DNA of 64,000 nt from Acidobacteriota bacterium (GCA_016716905.1 JADJUS010000022.1:682001-746000); one strand, 5' to 3'; shown: positions 36,563-44,483, numbered from the stretch's first letter. Numbers and translations are program-made. The notes: a model not told the origin generated them from the letters alone.

Positions 36563-36895
36563 ATGCCCAGCCCCATCTTCCTCGGCGAGTTTGAACAACT
36601 CGTCCTCATCGGCATTCTCAAACTCAGCGATGACTGCGGCGTGCTGGCCCTGAAGGCCTCACTCGATGCCATTGCCGGCCGACCCGTTTCGCGCGGCGCA
36701 CTCTATCGCACCCTCGACCGACTGGCCGACAAAGGGTGGATCGACTGGACCATCGACGACCACGTGCGGCCCGAGCGTGGCGGGCATCCCAAACGGCAAC
36801 TCCGCGTCACGAAGCCGGGAGTCGCCATGCTGAAGGCGTCACGCAAGACCCTGCTCCAGCTGTGGCGCGGCGTTGAGAAGGAACTCGGCTCGTGA
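36563..36895 (+). CDS. PadR-family transcriptional regulator
   Basis: A 110-residue winged-helix regulator, short PadR type. LGEFEQLVLIGILKLSDDCG begins helix 1; the recognition region is RGALYRTLDRLADKGWIDWT, followed by the wing containing PERGGHPKRQLRVTKPG. PadR proteins usually repress their own operon until a ligand or stress signal binds. The stop overlaps the GTG start of the permease gene (GTGA), so the two are translated together. It sits between 49-bp direct repeats. Confidence 0.93.
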   Translation: MPSPIFLGEFEQLVLIGILKLSDDCGVLALKASLDAIAGRPVSRGALYRTLDRLADKGWIDWTIDDHVRPERGGHPKRQLRVTKPGVAMLKASRKTLLQLWRGVEKELGS

Positions 36896-39528
36896 CCCCG
36901 CAATTGCCAGCGCCGCCGCGTATCGCTTGCTGGCTGCTCGCAGCCGTGCTGCCCGATGATGTGGCAGGCCGAAGTATTCAGGGCGATCTCATAGAGGAAT
37001 TCCACGGCCGTCCGGCAGGCTGGCGTCGTCGAATCTGGTTCTGGAGAGCGGCGATTGGGCTCGTCGCCCGCTATGCACCCGCGCGACCATTCCGGGCGAG
37101 CACCACTCGAGGCCGGAGTTCGGGGCATTGGCGGCGCGATGTCCTGTACGCGGTCCGACTTCTCGCACGCAGACCCTTGCATACCGCGGTGTCCGTCCTG
37201 GGACTCGGCGTAGGGCTGACCGCCACGGTGACCGTGTTCTCCTTTTTTAGTGCCGCGTTGGGCGACCCACCCGGAGTTGTCGGTGCGAAAACGCTCGCCG
37301 TCGCCCGATTCGTCGGAGTTCAGACGGCGACGGGCTCCAGCGGCCGGTCGTTCACGCCAGCAGAGGTGGCGATTGCCTTGAGGGGTATCCCGGGACTCGA
37401 TAACACCGCAGCATTCGGCACCAAATCCGTCACGATTCAGGTCGGCGCCGAGACGCAGAGCGTATTTGCGAAGTTCGTGTCGGCAACGTACTTCACGGCT
37501 CTCGGCACTCAGCCACTCGAGGGGCGCGTGCTGGGAACCGAAGACGATCGGGCCGACGCCAGCACCGTCGTGATTTCCGAGCGCCTCGCGCAACGGCTGT
37601 TCGCACGGCCGCGGGAAGCGCTCGGTACGGTGCTGCGCGTCGCCGATCGCGATCTGCTCATCGTTGGAGTCCTGCCCGACCGATTCGCCCGAGTCTTTTC
37701 TCCCGGGCTGAATGCTGCGCCGGATGACGCCGTGTACGTTCCTCTGGCACTCCACGGCGGTTGGCCCGCGTCGGACCCGTCGCTCGGCTGGCTGACCCTT
37801 GTTGGCCGGCTTCAAGACGGGTTCACCGAACGCGACGTGAACGCTGCCGTCGGTCCGGTCGCACAAGCGATCGAGACCGCGCGGTCGGCGCCAGGCCGGG
37901 TCACGATAGCCTTCGACAACTTCCTGTTCGGATTCGGTCCTTCGGCTCTGTTGACGTTCGCAAGCCTCTGCCTGGCGGCGCCGATCCTGTTGCTGGCCAT
38001 CGGCTGCGCCAACGTCGCCAACCTGCGACTGGCTCAGGCGACAGAGAGAGCCCGTGAGATTGCGGTGCGTCATTCGCTGGGAGCCACCCGGGGCGACATT
38101 GTGCGCCTGCTGGTGTTGGAATCGGCGTTGATATCGCTCCTGGCGATGCTCTTTGCCTGGTCCGGCACACACGTGTTGCTACTCCAGTTCGCGGCGATGC
38201 TGCCAATCGCGGTGCCTCTTGACTGGACGGTCGCGGCGTTCGCGTGTCTCGCTGCGGTCGCGGTGACTATCTGCTCGGGGCTGATCCCGGCGTGGCTCGT
38301 CACAGGCCGTAATACAGAGCGGCAACTGAAGCAGTCCGGGGCGGGCGGCGGGTACGCGCGCACGCGCCTTCGTCACTCGCTGGTCGTCATCCAGATCGCG
38401 CTCTCGGTCACGCTGTTGACGATTGCCGCGCTGTTCGTGCGGACAGTACAGGAGATTTACGGACGGCAGCCAGCCGTCCTCGAGCAGATACTTGTCGCAC
38501 AAATTGACTTGGCCAACGGCGCTGAGCCGAAGGACCCCGGACTCACGGCGCGATTCGAGGAAGGGCTTCTGAAACGCCTCGGTCCAGATCCTCGGGTGCA
38601 GGGAGTCGGTCTGTTGTTTGCGACGAGCCTCTACAGCGGTGGTGGCCCGGCTTACTGGCTGGCCGGCGAATCGCGCCGCGATTCTCAGACTACCGCGCTC
38701 CACCGCGTGACGCCGTCGTGGTTCATGGCGATGGACCTGGCGCCGCTCACGGGCCGGCTGCTCCAATCCGGTGATGAACCCGACGTGGCGGTGGTGAACG
38801 AAAGTCTGGCGGCATCGCTTGGTCCGGGCGCACCGGTCCTGGGCGCAACGATTCAACTCAGTCTCACAGGTGATGGCAGGCCGCCGACGCCGGTCACCAT
38901 CGTAGGGGTCGTTCCTGACAGCGTCCGGGTGATCAATCGCCCACTCCGTCCGAGGCCGATTCTCTATCTGGCCCCGCCGACACCGATGCCTGCGCGCTTC
39001 ACGATTGCCGTGCGTACCAATCGTGTCGACGACGTCCTGCGCGACCTTCCGCATACGCTCTCGGAGATTCAGCCAGAACTCACCTGGCGCGGCCTGGAGA
39101 CGGCGGACAAAGCGATTGCGCGCGGCGCGGGGCCTTTCAGGTTTTTCGCAACCGGGATGGCCGCTCTTGGCGTGGTGGCTCTCCTCGTCGCCGGCGTCGG
39201 CCTGTTCGCCGTGACGGCGTATCTGGTGTCCCTGCGAACCCGGGAGTTCGGCGTACGGATGGCGCTCGGCGCACGGAAAGGCGATGTCGTGAGGCTCGTC
39301 CTTCGGCAGGTCGGTCTTGTTACGGCAGCGGGGCTCGGTCTCGGTGTTGTGCTCACGGCGCCCGCCGCCAACATGTTGCGGTTCCTGTTCCTCGGGTTGT
39401 CGCCAACCGATCCCGTGGCCATCGTCTCAATCGTGGTGCTGTTGGGCGGAACCACGATTCTTGCTGCGATCCTGCCGGCTCGACGTGCCGCCACCATCGA
39501 TCCGGTGCGCGCCCTTCGTGTGGATTAA
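36892..39528 (+). CDS. ADOP-type duplicated FtsX/MacB-like permease
   Basis: 878-residue inner-membrane protein matching the acidobacterial duplicated orphan permease layout, in which two MacB-like periplasmic and FtsX units are fused and no ATPase gene is adjacent. N-terminal prefix AAVLPDDVAGRSIQGDLIEE; first unit DVLYAVRLLARRPLHTAVSV, then an FtsX block with REIAVRHSLGATRGDIVRLL; second unit RTRLRHSLVVIQIALSVTLL, ending with REFGVRMALGARKGDVVRLV and LPARRAATIDPVRALRVD. GTG 36892 overlaps the padR stop. Its substrate is unknown; MacB relatives drive efflux or mechanotransmission. Confidence 0.92.
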   Translation: MTPQLPAPPRIACWLLAAVLPDDVAGRSIQGDLIEEFHGRPAGWRRRIWFWRAAIGLVARYAPARPFRASTTRGRSSGHWRRDVLYAVRLLARRPLHTAVSVLGLGVGLTATVTVFSFFSAALGDPPGVVGAKTLAVARFVGVQTATGSSGRSFTPAEVAIALRGIPGLDNTAAFGTKSVTIQVGAETQSVFAKFVSATYFTALGTQPLEGRVLGTEDDRADASTVVISERLAQRLFARPREALGTVLRVADRDLLIVGVLPDRFARVFSPGLNAAPDDAVYVPLALHGGWPASDPSLGWLTLVGRLQDGFTERDVNAAVGPVAQAIETARSAPGRVTIAFDNFLFGFGPSALLTFASLCLAAPILLLAIGCANVANLRLAQATERAREIAVRHSLGATRGDIVRLLVLESALISLLAMLFAWSGTHVLLLQFAAMLPIAVPLDWTVAAFACLAAVAVTICSGLIPAWLVTGRNTERQLKQSGAGGGYARTRLRHSLVVIQIALSVTLLTIAALFVRTVQEIYGRQPAVLEQILVAQIDLANGAEPKDPGLTARFEEGLLKRLGPDPRVQGVGLLFATSLYSGGGPAYWLAGESRRDSQTTALHRVTPSWFMAMDLAPLTGRLLQSGDEPDVAVVNESLAASLGPGAPVLGATIQLSLTGDGRPPTPVTIVGVVPDSVRVINRPLRPRPILYLAPPTPMPARFTIAVRTNRVDDVLRDLPHTLSEIQPELTWRGLETADKAIARGAGPFRFFATGMAALGVVALLVAGVGLFAVTAYLVSLRTREFGVRMALGARKGDVVRLVLRQVGLVTAAGLGLGVVLTAPAANMLRFLFLGLSPTDPVAIVSIVVLLGGTTILAAILPARRAATIDPVRALRVD

Positions 39529-39626
39529 AGCGGTTTCGACATGCGTGTAGCCGGACCTGAAGGTCCGGCCTCCTTCCGGAAGGAGGCCGGGTCTTCAGAC
39601 CCGGCTACGCACATGTCGAAACCGCT
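39529..39626. repeat. 98-bp three-hairpin palindrome after the ADOP gene
   Basis: Begins at the base after the stop. Outer arms AGCGGTTTCGACATG and CATGTCGAAACCGCT; inside these are the palindromes GGACCTGAAGGTCC, CCTCCTTCCGGAAGGAGG and GGGTCTTCAGACCC. CGTAG-type ends (GTGTAGCC, GGCTACGC) link it to family R. It could act as a terminator. Confidence 0.85.
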
Positions 39627-39630
39627 CTAT

Positions 39631-39679
39631 AGATCACCGGGGCCGGCAAATGCCCTGAAGCGGACACTGTGTATCGCGC
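39631..39679. repeat. 49-bp direct repeat, right copy, at the 3' end of the DUF2400 gene
   Basis: Identical to 36415-36463, 3216 bp away. It encodes the conserved end of the DUF2400 protein (RDTQCPLQGICRPR and stop), so this copy is the native one. Confidence 0.9.
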
Positions 39680-40491
39680 TGCTTCGTCTTGTAGCCGCAC
39701 GCGCCCATCATGCTGAGGTGGCAGAGCGAGAAGTCATAACGCACGGGGTCGATCGGGTCGAGCGCGCGCAGTGATTCTGTGATGTCGGCGGCCATCTTCC
39801 AGCCCGGCGAAGCACGCTTGGTCAGTCGCAGACACGACCCCGCGCGAATGGTGTGCGTATCCAGCGGGATGACGAGCTGGCCCGGCAGCGGTGTTTTCCA
39901 CCCGCCAGGATCGACGCCGTCCGTGCGCACCATCCAGCGAAGAAACAAATTGAGGCGCTTGCAGGCGCCACCGCTTGAGGGCCGGCTGAAGAAGAAGTAC
40001 ACCCCTGGCGCCTTCGGCACTTTGCCGTACGCGGGCTTCAGGTCGATGGCCCGAGCGCGGGTTGAAAACGACTCCAGCGAGTCGGACACATCGGCCGCGT
40101 CCGCCGACCACCCCTTAGCGAAGTAGGCTTCGAGCGACCCGGCCTCATCGAGCATCTGCCGAAGGATCCACAGGAGCGCGACAAGGTCGCGTCCCTTGAT
40201 CCACCGATGCACCAGTGGCAGCAGTGCGGCGCCATCGCGAGCGGGCTCAAACCTGCGCACCGCCTTTGCCGGCGACGGCCCCAACACCTGACACACGGCT
40301 TCGATGGACGCAACAATCGACGCCACGCGGCCAAACGCAAGTCCGGCCGCGATGAACGCCACGATCTCGCGATCGTCGAGCCGCTCGTACCGCCGCACAA
40401 CCTGGATGGGATCAAACGCCGACTCGGGATGGTTGAAGTCGGCGTAGAGGCGGTTCAAGCGAGACTGAAAGTCGCTGGGACGTTGGCGCAT
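39634..40491 (-). CDS. TIGR02757/DUF2400 family protein
   Basis: 285-residue protein of a conserved family related to HhH-GPD-like helical proteins; the biochemical role is not established. ATG 40491 (MRQRPSDFQSRLNRLYADFN) fits the family start; the longer upstream frame is repeat sequence. Typical segments: DPIQVVRRYERLDDREIVAF, IAAGLAFGRVASI, YFFSRPSSGGACKRLNLFLR, PLDTHTIRAG and the C-terminal Cys-rich LSMMGACGYKTKQ then CPLQGICRPR, resembling an iron-sulfur ligand set. The 3' end coincides with the 49-bp repeat that also borders the PadR-ADOP cassette. Confidence 0.88.
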   Translation of the reverse strand: MRQRPSDFQSRLNRLYADFNHPESAFDPIQVVRRYERLDDREIVAFIAAGLAFGRVASIVASIEAVCQVLGPSPAKAVRRFEPARDGAALLPLVHRWIKGRDLVALLWILRQMLDEAGSLEAYFAKGWSADAADVSDSLESFSTRARAIDLKPAYGKVPKAPGVYFFFSRPSSGGACKRLNLFLRWMVRTDGVDPGGWKTPLPGQLVIPLDTHTIRAGSCLRLTKRASPGWKMAADITESLRALDPIDPVRYDFSLCHLSMMGACGYKTKQRDTQCPLQGICRPR

Positions 40492-40502
40492 AAGGAAACA
40501 GC

Positions 40503-40531
40503 CTCGGGCTTGAGGAACAGCCCGAGCTACG
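40503..40531. repeat. Solitary family R palindrome identical to the IS30 end core
   Basis: CTCGGGCTTGAGGAACAGCC then CG is identical for 22 nt to both IS30 termini (1818-1839 and 3040-3061), but here it is completed to a symmetrical palindrome ending in AGCTACG. No transposase gene is nearby. Confidence 0.85.
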
Positions 40532-40536
40532 TTATC

Positions 40537-40562
40537 GGACCCTGGACTCTGGACCCTGGACT
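40537..40562. repeat. GGACCCTGGACTC simple repeat, family G
   Basis: Two and a half units of GGACCCTGGACTCT directly after the solitary palindrome, at the stop codon of the PRTase gene. Confidence 0.65.
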
Positions 40563-41161
40563 CAGAATGCCGCCACCGGAATCCCCTGGCGGCACAGCGG
40601 ACAATTGGCCGCCGGGTAGTTTTCAGGCGCTGGGTACTCCGCGAGAGCGATGTTCGGCACACCAAGGTCCACCACCGCCTCGAGGCGATCACAAATCTGG
40701 ACCGTCGCGATGACGATGCCGCCGGCGTCTTCGAGGAGAGCCTTGGCACGTTCGAACGTCTTGCCGGTATTCCTCACGTCGTCCACCAACAAGACGCGTT
40801 TGCCGCGCACCACTTCACGGTAGAACGTTCGCAGCACCATCGACCCGCTGTGGTCCACCGACAACGGGGCGAAGAAACACGCTGGGTGGCTGAGCGGCCG
40901 GTGGCCATCCAACAGGCCGGCAACGGTGTGCGCCAGGAGCGCACCGCCCATCACGGGCCCCGACACCACCTCGGTCGCGTTCACCAAATCGATCGGGAGC
41001 TTGGCGATCAGATCCTGCGCCACACGCCAGATCGTCCCTGGCTGCTGGAACAACCGGTGGGGATTGAGATAGGCCGTGCCGTGGTAACCGTTGCCATAAT
41101 CAAAATGGCTCTCCACCATCAGGACACCAAGCGATTTCAGTTCATTAAGCGATGTAGTCAT
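40562..41161 (-). CDS. Second orotate-phosphoribosyltransferase-like protein
   Basis: 199-residue type I phosphoribosyltransferase. The PRPP motif is VLLVDDVRNTGKTFERAK, preceded by VVSGPVMGGALLAHTVAGLL; the C terminus has CPLCRQGIPV, the same CxxC end as the canonical pyrE at 26462. It is encoded downstream of pyrR-pyrB-pyrC on the same strand, separated from pyrC by the family C repeat. Orotate is the likely acceptor because of context and C-terminal similarity, but the NTGKT variation leaves another nucleobase possible. Confidence 0.75.
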   Translation of the reverse strand: MTTSLNELKSLGVLMVESHFDYGNGYHGTAYLNPHRLFQQPGTIWRVAQDLIAKLPIDLVNATEVVSGPVMGGALLAHTVAGLLDGHRPLSHPACFFAPLSVDHSGSMVLRTFYREVVRGKRVLLVDDVRNTGKTFERAKALLEDAGGIVIATVQICDRLEAVVDLGVPNIALAEYPAPENYPAANCPLCRQGIPVAAF

Positions 41162-41190
41162 ATGCGATCAAGCACCTGTGTTGCGTCTGC

Positions 41191-41400
41191 GTAATGGCGA
41201 AATGTCACAAATGTCCGAAATGGCGAAATGTCTGCAGTGCGGGAATGGCAAAATGCCCAAATGTCCAAGGCGCGCAATTGGCGAATGACCTTGGAGCAGC
41301 AGATTCAACCATTGGAGGGCAAAGACATTCGAGCATTCTTCCCTGCATTGGTTTGTCCGGCATTTCGCCATTTCGGACATTTGTGACATTTCGCCATTAC
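41191..41400. repeat. Long inverted-repeat element, family C, copy 2
   Basis: 210 bp; terminal arms GTAATGGCGAAATGTCACAA (left) and the exact complement TTGTGACATTTCGCCATTAC (right), extended by ATGTCCGAAATGGCGAAATG. The centre contains GGAGCAGCAGATTCAACCAT, shared with copies at 31299 (inverted) and 61871. The outermost bases supply the pyrC stop codon. Confidence 0.9.
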
Positions 41401-42737
41401 GTTGCGGCCGCAAAGCGCTCGGCCCCTGGCACGGTCGGGTTTGTATACAAGACTCGGCCGCTCACCACGGTCGCAGCAGTCGCGCCGCGGAGCTGCCAGC
41501 CGTCGAACGGTGAATTTTTCGACTTCGACACGAGCGCGGCTGTGCGGACCGTGACGGGCGCGTCCGGAGCCAGCACAGTGAGGTCCGCAGGCGCGCCGAT
41601 CGTGATGGTGCCGCCGGGAATCTTCAGCAGCGACGCCGGGTTCGCTGACAGCAGCTCAACGAAACGTGACAGCGAAATCACGCCGGCGTGCACCAGACGG
41701 TCCAGGCACAGCGGCACACATGTTTCAAGGCCGACGATGCCGAAGGGGGCGCGGTCGAATTCGAGCGCCTTCTCGTCGGCGTGATGCGGGGCGTGGTCGG
41801 TGGAAATGATGTCCACGGACCCGTCCCGCAGTCCTTCGATCATCGCAAGGCGATCGGCCTCTTCGCGCAGGGGCGGATTCATCTTCAGGTTCGTGTTGTA
41901 ACCCGCGCCGTCCTTGAGCGCCTCGTCAGTGAGCGTGAAGTGATGCGGCGCCACTTCGCAGGTCACACGGACACCGCGCGACTTCCCATCGCGCACCGCC
42001 CTCATCGTCTGCCTCGCGCTCATGTGAGCCACGTGGATGCGGCCACCGGTGAGTTCCGCCAGGCTGATGTCGCGCTCGGCCATGATCGACTCGGCCACAC
42101 CTGGAATGCCGCGCAGGCCGAGCATCGCCGCCACCGCGCCTTCGTGGGCCACACCATCACCCTTGAGCGACGGATCTTCGCAATGCTCGATGATCGGCAC
42201 GTCGAACATCCCCGCGTACTCCAGCGCCCGGCGCATCAGCAACGCCGTCGCCACCGGCTTGCCGTCGTCTGTGAACGCCACGCAGCCGGCGGCGCGCAGG
42301 TCGCCCATCTCGGTCATCTGGTCACCCATGGAGCCGAGCGAGACAGCGCCGATCGGATAGACACGCGCGAAGCCGGCTTCGGCCGCGCGCTTCAGGATGA
42401 ACTGGGTCACCGAGGCCGAGTCGTTGACGGGGTCGGTGTTCGGCATACACGCGACGCCGGTGAACCCGCCGACGACCGCCGACCAGGTGCCGGTGGCAAT
42501 CGTTTCTTTGTGCTCCTGACCCGGCTCGCGCAAGTGCACGTGCATGTCGATGAGCCCCGGCGTGATGACGAAGCCGGAGGGCACATCCACCACACGCGCA
42601 CCGTCGAGCGGCAGGTCTTTACCAATCGCCGCGACCAAACCGTTCTCAATGCGGATATCAAAGTGGCCGTCACGACCCGCCCGTGGATCCACGACCCGGC
42701 CGCCCTTGAGCACGTACGCGGTTGTTGCTTGAGCCAT
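41397..42737 (-). CDS. pyrC: Dihydroorotase
   Basis: Cyclises carbamoyl-aspartate to dihydroorotate, third step of UMP synthesis. 446 residues from ATG 42737; the stop of pyrB overlaps this start by one base (TAATG). Zinc ligands: DMHVHLREPGQ (two His), EHCEDPS (His), HVAHMSA (His) and STDHAPH (Asp); these place it in the class I/multi-subunit type that often pairs with PyrB. The C terminus (RFAAAT) and stop run into the family C element, so the natural end may have been altered. Confidence 0.95.
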   Translation of the reverse strand: MAQATTAYVLKGGRVVDPRAGRDGHFDIRIENGLVAAIGKDLPLDGARVVDVPSGFVITPGLIDMHVHLREPGQEHKETIATGTWSAVVGGFTGVACMPNTDPVNDSASVTQFILKRAAEAGFARVYPIGAVSLGSMGDQMTEMGDLRAAGCVAFTDDGKPVATALLMRRALEYAGMFDVPIIEHCEDPSLKGDGVAHEGAVAAMLGLRGIPGVAESIMAERDISLAELTGGRIHVAHMSARQTMRAVRDGKSRGVRVTCEVAPHHFTLTDEALKDGAGYNTNLKMNPPLREEADRLAMIEGLRDGSVDIISTDHAPHHADEKALEFDRAPFGIVGLETCVPLCLDRLVHAGVISLSRFVELLSANPASLLKIPGGTITIGAPADLTVLAPDAPVTVRTAALVSKSKNSPFDGWQLRGATAATVVSGRVLYTNPTVPGAERFAAAT

Positions 42738-43675
42738 TACGTCAATTCCTCGCCCGCCAGCAGGTACAACACGGCCATGCGCACGGCCACGCCGTTGGCC
42801 ACCTGATCCAGAATCACCGACCACGGCCCATCCGCCACAGCCGAATCAATTTCAACGCCCCGGTTCATTGGTCCGGGATGCATGACGATCACATCGGAGG
42901 CCGCGTGTTCGAGTCGCGCGGGCGTCAAGCCGAACAAGTTGAAGTACTCGCGCAGCGACGGCAGGAAGAGGCCGTGCATCCGCTCGTGCTGCACCCGCAG
43001 CATCATCACGACGTCGGCGTCTTTCACCGCTTCGTCAATCGAGGTGGTGACATGCACGCCCAGCGCTTTGAGTCCCAGCGGAATCAACGTCGCCGGCCCG
43101 CACGCGCGCACTTCGGCGCCCATCCTTGTCAGCAGCAATACGTTGGACCGCAACACGCGGCTGTGCAGCAGGTCGCCCACGATGGCCACCTTGAGTCCGG
43201 CCAGCCGCCCCTTTCGCTCCCGCATCGTCAAGGCATCGAGCAGGGCCTGGGTGGGATGTTCGTGGGTGCCGTCGCCGGCGTTCACGATGCCCGCCTTGCA
43301 GATGGTGGACAGCAGATGCGGTGAGCCAGAGGCCGCGTGGCGAATGACGATGAGGTCGGGCGACATGGCTTCGAGGGTGCGAGCGGTATCGGCGAGGGTT
43401 TCGCCCTTGGTGACGCTCGAGCCGGCGGTGGTGATGCCCATCGTGTCGGCGCTCAGTCGCTTTTCGGCGAGTTCGAAGGACAGCCGTGTGCGGGTGCTGG
43501 CCTCGAAGAACAGGTTCACCACGGTGCGCCCGCGGAGGGCCGGAACTTTCTTGATCGTGCGGGTGCCGATTTCTTTCATCGCCACTGCAGTGTCGAGAAT
43601 CAGCTCGATCTCGTCCGGATCCAGGTCGGCAATGCCCAGCAGGTGTCGGCTTCGGAGGCGTGTGGCCGCGCTCAT
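42737..43675 (-). CDS. pyrB: Aspartate carbamoyltransferase catalytic subunit
   Basis: Condenses carbamoyl phosphate and aspartate, the committed step of pyrimidine synthesis. 312 residues. Carbamoyl-phosphate site FFEASTRTRLSFELA, then SSVTKGETLADTARTLEAMS, HPTQALLDALTM, MLRVQHERM and MHPGPMNRGVEI. No pyrI regulatory subunit is adjacent. The start overlaps the pyrR stop (ATGA at 43672-43675) and the stop overlaps the pyrC start, so the three genes are coupled. Confidence 0.96.
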   Translation of the reverse strand: MSAATRLRSRHLLGIADLDPDEIELILDTAVAMKEIGTRTIKKVPALRGRTVVNLFFEASTRTRLSFELAEKRLSADTMGITTAGSSVTKGETLADTARTLEAMSPDLIVIRHAASGSPHLLSTICKAGIVNAGDGTHEHPTQALLDALTMRERKGRLAGLKVAIVGDLLHSRVLRSNVLLLTRMGAEVRACGPATLIPLGLKALGVHVTTSIDEAVKDADVVMMLRVQHERMHGLFLPSLREYFNLFGLTPARLEHAASDVIVMHPGPMNRGVEIDSAVADGPWSVILDQVANGVAVRMAVLYLLAGEELT

Positions 43676-44217
43676 GACGCACCTTCCACTTCGTCTACTT
43701 CCACTTCGTCGCGACCGTCGATCTCGAGCAGCCTGACTTGCACGCTCTGCTGACGCGAGGTCGGCACGTTACGACCGACGTAGTCGGCTCGAATCGGCAG
43801 TTCGCGATGGCCGCGGTCTACCAGGACGACCAACTGGATGGCATTGGGCCGGCCGAAGTCGATGAGCGCATCGAGGGCGGCGCGAATCGTCCGCCCCGTG
43901 TACAGCACGTCGTCGACCAGGATGATGGTGCGGCCGTCGATTGAAAACGGAATGTCGGTGCGCCGCAGAATCGGCTGGGGCCCCACCTGATGTTTCATCA
44001 GGTCATCGCGGTACAGGGTGATGTCGAGGGAGCCGGTGGGCACGTCCTGGCCGCCGGCGGTTTTGAGATTCGCGGCCAACCGTTCGGCGAGCGGCACACC
44101 ACGGGCACGGATCCCAATGAGGGCCAGGTTATCGGCACCGCGATTGCGTTCGAGAATTTCGTGCGCGATACGCATCAGGCTTCGCCCGACGCGGTCGGCA
44201 TCCATCACGATAGGCAT
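43672..44217 (-). CDS. pyrR: PyrR, pyrimidine operon regulator and PRTase
   Basis: RNA-binding regulator of pyr genes, often with uracil phosphoribosyltransferase activity. 181 residues. PRPP loop TIILVDDVLYTGRTIRAALD near residues 95-114, plus LIGIRARGVPLAERLA and the basic RNA-facing segment around HQVGPQPILRRTDIPF. ATG 44217 follows GAGGGGA at a good distance. The leader contains a hairpin (44232-44249) closely fitting the PyrR-binding loop consensus, which implies autoregulation of pyrR-pyrB-pyrC by UMP. Confidence 0.95.
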   Translation of the reverse strand: MPIVMDADRVGRSLMRIAHEILERNRGADNLALIGIRARGVPLAERLAANLKTAGGQDVPTGSLDITLYRDDLMKHQVGPQPILRRTDIPFSIDGRTIILVDDVLYTGRTIRAALDALIDFGRPNAIQLVVLVDRGHRELPIRADYVGRNVPTSRQQSVQVRLLEIDGRDEVEVDEVEGAS

Positions 44218-44231
44218 GTCTTCCCCTCTTT

Positions 44232-44249
44232 GCGGCCTCTCGGGACCGC
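44232..44249 (-). promoter_or_regulatory. PyrR-binding RNA hairpin in the pyrR leader
   Basis: On the minus strand the sequence GCGGTCCCGAGAGGCCGC folds into a 6-bp stem with the hexaloop CCGAGA, matching the CNGNGA loop of known PyrR sites; against the published consensus ARUCCNGNGAGGYU it fits 12 of 14 positions. The hairpin ends 3 nt before the pyrR Shine-Dalgarno sequence (GAGGGG, 44223-44228). No terminator separates it from the gene, so control of translation rather than attenuation is inferred. Confidence 0.8.
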
Positions 44250-44277
44250 GTTAAAGAGCGGAGGTCAGTTTACCACG

Positions 44278-44326
44278 TCGGGGTCCTGGAGTCCTGGGGT
44301 CCAGAGTCCAGGGTCCAGGGTCCTGA
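44278..44326. repeat. GGTCCTGGAGTCC / CCAGAGTCCAGGG simple repeat, family G
   Basis: Imperfect tandem units, reverse strand of the tract at 3071-3141. It lies in the pyrR leader upstream of the PyrR hairpin. Confidence 0.65.
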
Positions 44327-44333
44327 GCTCGCG

Positions 44334-44483
44334 TTGTCAGACGGTTGACGATTCGTCGTGGTGGCTCGACTGCGAGCGACGCGACTCACGACAGTCCAAG
44401 AAGCACCGCGCAAGGGGGTGAGGTGTTTCTTCCGCGTCGACGAGCCGGAGAGCCACCACGACGAATCGGCGACCGACTGACAA
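44334..44483. repeat. 150-bp inverted-repeat element upstream of pyrR
   Basis: Arms 44334-44366 and 44451-44483 match at 30 of 33 positions (TTGTCAG, then CGATTCGTCGTGGTGGCT). The centre adds a smaller AAGAAGCACC/GGTGTTTCTT hairpin. Only one copy was found in this window. It fills the gap between the phosphatase gene and the pyrR leader. Confidence 0.8.

Noticed and set aside
36703..38172. 489-residue open frame antisense to the PadR/ADOP genes
   Set aside because: Low-complexity Arg/Gly-rich translation opposite a clear ADOP permease; no domain signs.
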